Shown here: positions 18,883-26,524 of the stretch, piece after piece
Layout of the letters: each line of letters opens with the position of its first letter
How positions within the stretch are numbered: the first letter of the stretch is position 1
The notes under the pieces: model-generated
Told to the model about the DNA's origin: nothing
Databases searched by the model: none
What the model saw: the letters and a program-made list of their open reading frames with translations, nothing else
Made by a program: the position numbers and the translations under genes
NCBI GenBank assembly: GCA_027484055.1
Contig: JAIXQH010000014.1
Coordinates: 62,001 to 126,000 of the forward strand
Source: Verrucomicrobiaceae bacterium
Lineage (GTDB): Bacteria; Verrucomicrobiota; Verrucomicrobiia; Verrucomicrobiales; Akkermansiaceae
Length of the DNA: 64,000 bases
Direction: 5' to 3'

Positions 18883-21447
18883 ATGAAAAACCCCAATGAT
18901 TTGCGTGGCTGGAAGACTGAATCCCGCCGATTGATGTTCGCCTGTGGCATGATCTGTCTGTTTGTGCCGGGATCTGTGTTGGCGGGCAAACCCACCGAAG
19001 TAGCACAGAAAATCGAGTTGAAATCCGGAATTCTGCCGGGGCTTCCAGTGTCCACGACGGGAGGATTGGTCGGCAAGGTCGGGAGCCATCTGCTCGCCGC
19101 CGCCGAATCACAAACCCCTGGTGGTGATGGCGCGCTTTCCATCTGGTCTTGTCCGCTAGCGTCGGAAAAGGGAAGCGGGAAATCATGGAAGGAATCGAAG
19201 GTGACCGTTCCCGTCTGGGCGGGGTCCGCGCAGTGGGAGAACCGTTTGATCGTGGCGGGTGGCATGCTGGGAGGGAAGCCGGTTTCCACCATGTCGGTGT
19301 TGAGCATCGATGGGTCGGGAGCGGTGGAATCCGCACGACTCCCGGATTTGCCTCAGCCATTGGCAGGCGCGGGAGCGGCGATGATCGGAACGACGCTTTA
19401 TGTCTTTGGTGGCCTGTCCTCGGTGGAGCCCGCCGTGTTCGAGAAAAAACTTTGGAAACTGGATTTCGTCGAGGGACTTCCGGCCAAGTCATGGAGCGAG
19501 GGAGAGGATTTCCCAAATTCTCCGCGAGCGTTCTTCGCGGTGACAGCGCAATACGGAATGCTCTGCGTGTTCGGAGGAATCGAGCCGGGGCTCCGCATTT
19601 CTAACGAAGCGTGGGTCTATCGTCCTGAACCGATCGAAGCCACCAGTTACATCGGTTGGAAACGAGTGAGCGATCTGCCATATCCGAGTGCCCGGGCATC
19701 TGCTGTTGCCTTGGGGCAGGCTAGCGTGATGCTTGTGGGTGGGATCCAGGATGGGACCATTCAGGGACTACCACCCGTGATTGATCAGACACAGAAGGAC
19801 AACCGGCCTTGGCTATACCACACGGTTACGGATGCATGGTGTCCATTTGACAAGGGGCTGCCCAGCGTGGATGCCTTTGCTTTGCAAATGGATCCGGGCG
19901 TGCTGCTCGTCGGTCGAGAGACCACTCAGGAAGTTAATTTCCCAAGGATGATGCGGCAGCTCGCGATCATCGACTATATCGTCGTGATCGGGTATTTTAT
20001 CATTCTCGCAAGTATCGGATTCTATTTCGCAAAACAAGAATCCAGCGCGGAGTTCTCGTTAGGAAACCGCAAGGTGAAATGGTGGGCGGCGGGGATCAGC
20101 ATGTTCGCCACGGGGGCAAGCGCGATCAGTTTCATGGCGATTCCAGCGCTGGCGTTTGCGACCAATCTGGTATGGACCCTGCCGGTGGTCGCCTCCTTGA
20201 TCCCGGCCTATTTTATCACCGCTTATTATATCTTCCCGCTGCTGCGACGGATGGAGATCACCTCCACGTATGAATACCTTGAGCGGCGTTTCAACAATCC
20301 GCTGCGGCTCATTGCGAGTGCCCAGTGCATCGCCATTCAGACCATCGGGCGCACGGCTGTGGTGCTGGTGTTACCGGCACTGGCGATTGCATCGGTCACC
20401 GGCATGAATGTGTTCTTGAGCGTGCTGGTGATGGGGATCCTGACCACGATCTACACGGCGGTCGGTGGTTTTGAGTCGGTGATCTGGACGGAGGTGTTCC
20501 AAGGGGTCTTGAAATTCATTGCGCCGCTGGCAATGGTCGTCGTTGCCATCGTCAGCCTGCCGGGCGGGTTTGGGGAGTTTTGGAAGACCAGTGGTGACTA
20601 TGGTAAATTTGACATGGCACTGGTGACATGGGATGTGACGGTACCGGCCATCTGGGTATTGCTCATCAGCTACATGCTCCAGTTCACGGTGGTGAAGGCG
20701 GGCGACCAGCCGATCATTCAGCGGGTGTTCTCCGCGCCCCTGCATGAGGTTCGGCGGGTGACGGCGATGGAGGTTTGCTGTGCGATTCTCATCGGGATTC
20801 TCTCCAACGTGCTGGGGATCGCGATCTTCAGTTATTTCCGGGCGCATCCGGCTCAGTTTTCGCCGACCGCGCAGAATGACCAGATTGTCCCGTTGTTCGT
20901 CACGCAAGCGATGCCACCTGGGTTTGCCGGAATGGTCATTGCGGCGATCTTCGCTTCCGCCATGGCGACTGTAGCGAGCGCGATGAACAGTGTAGCCACC
21001 ATTTATACGGAGGATTTCTATCCAAAGATCCGCCCGAAGGCGACGGACAAGCAACGCCTGCGCACGCTGAAGATCACCTCTTATGTGGTCGGCGTTGTGG
21101 GAACCAGCATGGCCTTGCTGTTAGCAGGAACCAATCCAAAATCGCTCATGGTCGTCTGGAGCCAGATCGTCTCGCTGATGGGGGGAGGCGTGGTGGGTGT
21201 GTATTCGCTTGGCATGTTTACCAAACGCGTAAACGGCTTCGGTGCGGTTTGCGGGGCCATCGCCAGCATCGTCATCACCCTGCTGGTGAAGCTCTACACG
21301 CCGCTTCATTGGTCCACCTATATGCCGATCGCGATTCTTTCCTGCATGGTGGTCGGCTATCTCTGCAGCCTATTCTCGCCTCAAACGAAGAATCTCGAAG
21401 GCTTGACGGTTTTCACTCCGAAAAAAGCGGTGTCCGAAGAACTTTAA
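18883..21447 (+). CDS. Kelch (NanM-like) domain fused to sodium/solute symporter (SSS family)
   Basis: An N-terminal hydrophobic signal (FACGMICLFVPGSVLAG) precedes a kelch propeller at about residues 40-345, with repeats such as GAAMIGTTLYVFGGL and ASAVALGQASVMLVGG, resembling the cyclically permuted mutarotase/NanM family. From about residue 355 (RQLAIIDYIVVIGYFIILASIGFYFAKQ) comes an SSS-family symporter with about 13 membrane segments and the characteristic FSLGNRKVKWWAAGISMFATGASAISFMAIPA region. The propeller should face the periplasm and may convert or bind the sugar before sodium-driven uptake. It is the first gene of unit 1, behind operator A. With no SusC/SusD pair in the window, it is the best candidate importer of the locus. 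Confidence 0.88.
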   Translation: MKNPNDLRGWKTESRRLMFACGMICLFVPGSVLAGKPTEVAQKIELKSGILPGLPVSTTGGLVGKVGSHLLAAAESQTPGGDGALSIWSCPLASEKGSGKSWKESKVTVPVWAGSAQWENRLIVAGGMLGGKPVSTMSVLSIDGSGAVESARLPDLPQPLAGAGAAMIGTTLYVFGGLSSVEPAVFEKKLWKLDFVEGLPAKSWSEGEDFPNSPRAFFAVTAQYGMLCVFGGIEPGLRISNEAWVYRPEPIEATSYIGWKRVSDLPYPSARASAVALGQASVMLVGGIQDGTIQGLPPVIDQTQKDNRPWLYHTVTDAWCPFDKGLPSVDAFALQMDPGVLLVGRETTQEVNFPRMMRQLAIIDYIVVIGYFIILASIGFYFAKQESSAEFSLGNRKVKWWAAGISMFATGASAISFMAIPALAFATNLVWTLPVVASLIPAYFITAYYIFPLLRRMEITSTYEYLERRFNNPLRLIASAQCIAIQTIGRTAVVLVLPALAIASVTGMNVFLSVLVMGILTTIYTAVGGFESVIWTEVFQGVLKFIAPLAMVVVAIVSLPGGFGEFWKTSGDYGKFDMALVTWDVTVPAIWVLLISYMLQFTVVKAGDQPIIQRVFSAPLHEVRRVTAMEVCCAILIGILSNVLGIAIFSYFRAHPAQFSPTAQNDQIVPLFVTQAMPPGFAGMVIAAIFASAMATVASAMNSVATIYTEDFYPKIRPKATDKQRLRTLKITSYVVGVVGTSMALLLAGTNPKSLMVVWSQIVSLMGGGVVGVYSLGMFTKRVNGFGAVCGAIASIVITLLVKLYTPLHWSTYMPIAILSCMVVGYLCSLFSPQTKNLEGLTVFTPKKAVSEEL

Positions 21448-21457
21448 GCGACCGGCC

Positions 21458-23698
21458 ATGACTTCGCCATCCTTCCAAGCAACGAATGAGTGGCGCACCA
21501 TCGCCCGGCTGAATCAATATGCGCCCGACCGTTTCAATCAGTTGGTCAATCAGGCGAAAATATCGCTAACCAACGGTCCCGGCGAACTTGAACTTTCAGG
21601 GTCGAAGTGGGTGGTTTCGATGGATTGCACACCGATTGGCGAAGACGCTTTCGATTGCGAGGTCGTTTTCACCTGCCTGTCGGGTGAGTTGTCGGCTGGC
21701 AGTGTTTCGGTGGACTTTGAGTTATCCGAGTGGTCGGTGAAAAACTACGTCCTGATGCCCGCCGCCGCCTATGATGGGAACCGCTTTCTATCACGCCGGA
21801 TTCCATACTCGCCGAAACTTTGCTTTGTGGACGACATTGGGCCGGACAAGCCGATCATCGTCACGGACATTCCCAAACTCAACGAAGGTGATAGCCCCTC
21901 GCGCATTCAGGAACGCAGCGGCAGCATGGCATTGCCATCGATCGGAATCCGGGCCGCTGCGACGAATCGGGGGATGTGGCTGGTGACCGATCAGGGGAAT
22001 TCGCTCGGAGACTATGGCATCGGCATTGAGGAAAGCAGGGAACGCGATACGGCGACGCTCTCTATCACCTCGCCGTTGGTGCGTGAGCTTTACAGCTATC
22101 GGATGTGCGACATGCGCTATCCATCCGTGGATGTGCCGAAGGATTTTAGGGCGGGCGATGTGGTGAAGATCTCATTCCGCCTTTTCGCGTTTGCGGCGCC
22201 AAACGTACAATCCTTGTTCGACAAGTATGCGGAAATCCGGAAACCCAAAGCCACTCCGCGGGTCGACGTGCTTCCGTTTGCCGCCTGTTTTGCCCTTCAG
22301 GAAGAGAAGTTCAATCGTGAGAACTTCGTCCCGGAGCACGGTTACTATTCCGTAGGCTTACGCCAGAATTTTTTGCAGGATTGGCAGATCGGCTGGACCG
22401 GAGGAATGATCAGCACCTATCCGCTTTTGTTCGCGGGAGATGAACGCACTCGCGCCAATGTGATCAGGAATTTTGACTGGTTGTTTCCTAACGGCATCAG
22501 TCCGTCCGGATTCTTCTGGGACAGCGGAGCCAAGGGCACCGAATGGTTTGGCGGAGACATCCGCAAGCCACACACCGGATACTGGCATCTGATCCGCAAG
22601 AGCGCGGATGCGGTGTATTTCATCATTAAACAGTTCATGTTGATGGAAAAATCCGGCATCGAGGTGAAACGTCCATGGAGGGATGGCACTCGCGGCGTCT
22701 GTGATTCTTTTGTCCGGCTTTGGGGGAACCACTCGCAGTTCGGCCAGTTTGTCGATTCACTGACCGGTGAGATCCGGGTCGGTGGATCGACCAGCGCGGC
22801 CATTGCCCCGGCAGCGCTGGTGCTCGCGGCGGATTATTTTTGTGATGCTGGCTATCTTGAATTGGCGGAGCAGTCGGCTGAGCATTTTTATCAGGAATAC
22901 ACGCGCAAAGGTCTGAGTTGCGGTGGTCCCGGTGACGCCTTGCAGAATCCGGATTCGGAATCGTGGTCGGCTTTAATCGAATCTTATGTGTCGCTTTATG
23001 ACGCGACCCACGAAGTCAAATGGCTGGAGAGGGCGGGGGAGACGGCACGCCAGTTCTCGACCTGGGTGGTCTCGTATGATTTCAAGTTTCCGCCGGATTC
23101 AATGTTCGGAAAAGCCGGCATTCATACGACGGGCTCGGTTTATGCGAATACCCAGAACAAACATTCCGCACCCGGGCTTTGCACACTATCTGGATTGGGC
23201 CTGCTGAAACTTTTTCGCGCGACCGGGGATCGCTTCTATCTCGATTTGCTCTGGGACATCGCCCACGGCATGCCGCAGTATCTGCCGCATCCGCTCAAAC
23301 CGTTAGGCGATGCACAGCCCGGGCACATGTGCGAACGGGTGAACATGACCGATTGGGAAGGTGTGGAACGGATTGGTGAAACGCTAGGCATGACGACATG
23401 GGCGGAAACCTCGCTCATGCTCACCACGATCGAAATCCCCGGACTGTATGTGCGGCCCGATTTGTCACTGGTGATCGCATTCGACCACATCACCGCGGAC
23501 GTTCTTGAGGATGGCCCGATTGAAATGAAAGTGCGACTCACGAACCCTACCGCACTGCCTGCCGCCGTGAGGATATTCAGTGAAAGTGGCCATGATGCGA
23601 AGAAGCCGCTTCCAGAAAACTATCTCTACGAGTGTGCCATTCTCGAAATGATATCCGGCGAGGCAAAAACCATCACTTTCCTCAAATCCAACGACTGA
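21458..23698 (+). CDS. Predicted cytoplasmic (alpha/alpha)-barrel protein, glycosidase-like
   Basis: I do not recognise the family. The 746-residue protein has no signal peptide. The first ~250 residues look like beta-sandwich sequence (ELSGSKWVVSMDCTPIGEDAFDCEVVF). The rest looks like an (alpha/alpha)6 barrel of the six-hairpin glycosidase type, with repeating helix pairs (AAIAPAALVLAADYFCDAGYLELAEQSAEHF, SALIESYVSLYDATHEVKWLERAGETARQ, LLKLFRATGDRFYLDLLWDIAH). A short beta domain closes it. This N-beta / C-helical layout recalls GH127- or GH9-like folds. It lies 10 bp after the symporter gene and 10 bp before a secreted helical protein, so it is within unit 1; a role on imported oligosaccharides is inferred from position only. 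Confidence 0.6.
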   Translation: MTSPSFQATNEWRTIARLNQYAPDRFNQLVNQAKISLTNGPGELELSGSKWVVSMDCTPIGEDAFDCEVVFTCLSGELSAGSVSVDFELSEWSVKNYVLMPAAAYDGNRFLSRRIPYSPKLCFVDDIGPDKPIIVTDIPKLNEGDSPSRIQERSGSMALPSIGIRAAATNRGMWLVTDQGNSLGDYGIGIEESRERDTATLSITSPLVRELYSYRMCDMRYPSVDVPKDFRAGDVVKISFRLFAFAAPNVQSLFDKYAEIRKPKATPRVDVLPFAACFALQEEKFNRENFVPEHGYYSVGLRQNFLQDWQIGWTGGMISTYPLLFAGDERTRANVIRNFDWLFPNGISPSGFFWDSGAKGTEWFGGDIRKPHTGYWHLIRKSADAVYFIIKQFMLMEKSGIEVKRPWRDGTRGVCDSFVRLWGNHSQFGQFVDSLTGEIRVGGSTSAAIAPAALVLAADYFCDAGYLELAEQSAEHFYQEYTRKGLSCGGPGDALQNPDSESWSALIESYVSLYDATHEVKWLERAGETARQFSTWVVSYDFKFPPDSMFGKAGIHTTGSVYANTQNKHSAPGLCTLSGLGLLKLFRATGDRFYLDLLWDIAHGMPQYLPHPLKPLGDAQPGHMCERVNMTDWEGVERIGETLGMTTWAETSLMLTTIEIPGLYVRPDLSLVIAFDHITADVLEDGPIEMKVRLTNPTALPAAVRIFSESGHDAKKPLPENYLYECAILEMISGEAKTITFLKSND

Positions 23699-23708
23699 AT
23701 ATTGCCGC

Positions 23709-24794
23709 ATGAAAAAAATGATGATGTTGAACTTAATGAGCTTCGTTGGATTGATGTTGAGCTCAGGCCTTTCCCCCGCCGAAAGCCCCGCCTTCGGAGT
23801 CCTGGGGACGGCTGGGAATCTCGCTTTGGAAACCAGTCGAATCATGGCGGAGAACGCACATCCAGACCGACAAAAAGCACCCGCAGATTGGCGGAGCTTG
23901 TCCGGTGCGTCTGGGATGAATCTGAAGTGGGAGGAGGATCCGTCCCAGCCATGGTTCATCGAGTATCAAAAAGTGGGAAGGGATTGGGTGGCCGCTGGTT
24001 TGGCCTCCGGCGACAAGGATAAGGTCCGCTGGGGACTGAAGATTCTCGATTGGGGCTTCTCACGAATGGAGCCCGACGGCGAGTTCAAACATCCCGATTG
24101 TTACCACAGCGCTTCCTTTTTCGTCGAAGCGGTGGTGCATGTCATCCTGATGCTTGAAGCCTCACCCTGGCGCGCGGAGTTCGCCGGTACTCTTGAAAAT
24201 TTCAAACCCAAATTGCTGACCTCCGCACGTTGGATGATCCGACCCGATATCGATGCCCTGAACTGGCCCGACGACAACAACTATCCGAGGATCTTCGGCG
24301 AACGCCGGTATGCGCACCGCCGCTTCCTGGATGCGGCTGCGATCGGTGGCGTTGGATTGATCTTTCAGGACAAGCCGTTGATTGAAAAAGGAGTGTGGCT
24401 GATCCGCAATGGAATCGCGCTTCAGCAACCCGACGGAGTGAATCCGGAGAGGAGCGGCCCCGACACCTCCTATCAAGCGCTTGGTCTCGTCTATGCCTGC
24501 CGCTACTACCAGATCATTGCCGATGATGCGATGCGGGCGGAGTTGATTCCGACCTTGGAGAAGGGTTATGCTTGGCTGCTAGGGAGGATCAAGCCGGACG
24601 GCGATATCGACGGCACCGGCAATACAAGAACTGGAGCTTCCGGCGAGCCTTCCCGCGATGGCAAACCCAAGCGGCTCGATTACCGCACCACCGCCGTCTC
24701 AATCGCTTGCTGGGCGCAAATTACACGGATTCCGGAACTGGAGGCGACTGCCCGGCGGGTCTTCGAATTCGACCGCAAGTCGAAAGCAAAATAA
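23709..24794 (+). CDS. Secreted alpha/alpha-toroid protein, possible polysaccharide lyase
   Basis: A signal peptide (MMMLNLMSFVGLMLSSGLSPA) leads a 361-residue protein that appears to be all helical. Features include NWPDDNNYPRIFGERRYAHRRF, PERSGPDTSYQALGLVYACRYY and TRTGASGEPSRDGKPKRLDYRTTAV. The Asn, His, Tyr and Arg-rich helices fit an incomplete alpha/alpha toroid of the alginate/glucuronan lyase kind, but I cannot assign a PL family. It lies 10 bp after the preceding barrel gene and 24 bp before the GH67-like gene, in an operon with a heparinase-type lyase, which supports a role in cutting uronate-containing polymer outside the cytoplasm. Confidence 0.55.
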   Translation: MKKMMMLNLMSFVGLMLSSGLSPAESPAFGVLGTAGNLALETSRIMAENAHPDRQKAPADWRSLSGASGMNLKWEEDPSQPWFIEYQKVGRDWVAAGLASGDKDKVRWGLKILDWGFSRMEPDGEFKHPDCYHSASFFVEAVVHVILMLEASPWRAEFAGTLENFKPKLLTSARWMIRPDIDALNWPDDNNYPRIFGERRYAHRRFLDAAAIGGVGLIFQDKPLIEKGVWLIRNGIALQQPDGVNPERSGPDTSYQALGLVYACRYYQIIADDAMRAELIPTLEKGYAWLLGRIKPDGDIDGTGNTRTGASGEPSRDGKPKRLDYRTTAVSIACWAQITRIPELEATARRVFEFDRKSKAK

Positions 24795-24818
24795 TCACGA
24801 ATCCATCGAGAAACATCC

Positions 24819-26522
24819 ATGACCTACATCCTCGACATGGTTCACCACAATCCAGGTGAGCCGCCGTTTGAAAGCGCGTTTCTGAATCCGTCGCATCTGG
24901 CCGACTACGGCTTCAACGGGCAGGTGTTCAAGCACATCAATTGCATCGCCACCTATGCAGCGTCCGGGGTGGATTGTTTCCCGGTAGGTTCGCCGGAGCG
25001 AGCGTGGCTGGACGGGTTCACTCCCGGAATCGAACGTGAGATCGCAGCGGCCAAAGCCGCCGGGTTGAAGGTGTTTTACCACATCGATCTTTTCGTGTTA
25101 CCGAAGCGCTTGGTCGACCATTTCAGAGACGATATTTGCGGTCCTGTGAGCGGGAGGATTCTGTTGGATCGCCCAAAAACACTGGAACTGCACCGCGTGT
25201 TGTTTGATGAGCTTTGCGCACGGTTCCCGGAAGTGGATGGCTACATCATTCGTGTGGGTGAAACCTATCTGATGGACACGCCGTTTCATTCGGGTAACGG
25301 GCCCATCCCGCGCACCGGCCCATCATGGACACCCGAGTATCTCTACGAGGAAACGCTGGCGGGCCACGAACCTACGGATGTGCGTTGGACGTCGGCGCAG
25401 GTCGAGGCCTATGTGAGTCTTCTCGGATTTCTGCGGGAAGAGCTTTGCGTCAAGCAGGGCAAACAGGTATTCTTTCGCACTTGGGATATCTTTCCGGATA
25501 AGCTTCACGCTCGACTCGATCATTATCTCGAAGTCACTGACAAAATCGAACCGCATCCGAAACTGGCATTTTCCATCAAGCACACGGCGTTGGATTTCTG
25601 GCGGCATGTGAAGGTCAACGAATGCCTGACTCGGGGAAATCATCCGCAGATCATTGAGGTCCAGTGCCAGCGTGAGTATGAGGGCAAAGGGGCGTATCCG
25701 AATTATGTGATGGATGGCATCATCAACGGTTTCGAGGAGAACCGGGTGAAAGTCGGACTGCGAGACCTTGTTGGTAACCCAAAAATTCTCGGTGTCTATT
25801 CCTGGTCGCGGGGTGGCGGTTGGTATGGTCCCTACATCACCAACGAACTGTGGCCGGATCTCAACTCCTTTGTTCTAGCAAGGTTTATGGGAGATCCTTC
25901 ACGTGGCGAAGTGGAGGTTTTCCGCGAGTATGCCACGGAAAGACTCGGACTGGAGGGTGATGATATCGATCGTTTCCGCGAGCTGTGCCTGCTTTCCGCG
26001 CGCGGCGTTTTGAAGGGCCGGCATTGTGAGGCGTTCGACAGTCTGCTGGACGAGTCGGTTTTGCCAACGGCCTGCTGGATGCGTGATGACCGTCTCGGCG
26101 GAAGCGAGCAACTCGTCATGGTGTTGGAGACGCTGGCACGCCATGGACGGCTGGACGACACACTCGCGGAGAAGGCCGAAGCGGTCAGGATCTGGGAAAA
26201 GATCGTGGAAATGGCCAACGCGATCCATTGGTCTCCCGGTGAAGAAGGAGAATATGTCCGGGTTTCCTCTTCCTATGGTCTCCGCTTGTTCCGCATCGTC
26301 CATCACGGGTGGCGGGTCTTGATCGAGGGTTTCCGCAGTGATGATCCCGCCGCTCTGGCGGAGGCAATCCGCTGCTATGACGAGGCATGGGTGGACTACC
26401 GGAATCTTTCCTCTTTTCCGCAGTGCCCGAGCTTGTATCGTGGGGAATATTTCAGTCTCCCCGGCATGCCGTCCACAAGAGGCTTGGATGATTCCGTGGC
26501 GCGTTACAAACTTCCGAATTAA
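24819..26522 (+). CDS. GH67-like (alpha-glucuronidase-related) TIM-barrel protein
   Basis: The 567-residue protein lacks a signal peptide. It appears to be a (beta/alpha)8 barrel: strands such as LKVFYHIDLFVLP, VDGYIIRVGETY and QVFFRTWDIFP alternate with helices. HPQIIEVQCQREYEGKGAYPNY resembles the QVE(C/L)Q-QEYxGQ segment of family GH67 alpha-glucuronidases, and GVYSWSRGGGWYGPYITNELWPDLN would sit at the barrel end. A helical C-terminal domain follows. The likely role is cytoplasmic removal of glucuronic acid or a related uronate from imported oligosaccharides. The similarity is partial, so the family call is tentative. The stop is two bases from the start of the heparinase gene. Confidence 0.5.
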   Translation: MTYILDMVHHNPGEPPFESAFLNPSHLADYGFNGQVFKHINCIATYAASGVDCFPVGSPERAWLDGFTPGIEREIAAAKAAGLKVFYHIDLFVLPKRLVDHFRDDICGPVSGRILLDRPKTLELHRVLFDELCARFPEVDGYIIRVGETYLMDTPFHSGNGPIPRTGPSWTPEYLYEETLAGHEPTDVRWTSAQVEAYVSLLGFLREELCVKQGKQVFFRTWDIFPDKLHARLDHYLEVTDKIEPHPKLAFSIKHTALDFWRHVKVNECLTRGNHPQIIEVQCQREYEGKGAYPNYVMDGIINGFEENRVKVGLRDLVGNPKILGVYSWSRGGGWYGPYITNELWPDLNSFVLARFMGDPSRGEVEVFREYATERLGLEGDDIDRFRELCLLSARGVLKGRHCEAFDSLLDESVLPTACWMRDDRLGGSEQLVMVLETLARHGRLDDTLAEKAEAVRIWEKIVEMANAIHWSPGEEGEYVRVSSSYGLRLFRIVHHGWRVLIEGFRSDDPAALAEAIRCYDEAWVDYRNLSSFPQCPSLYRGEYFSLPGMPSTRGLDDSVARYKLPN

Positions 26523-26524
26523 CC

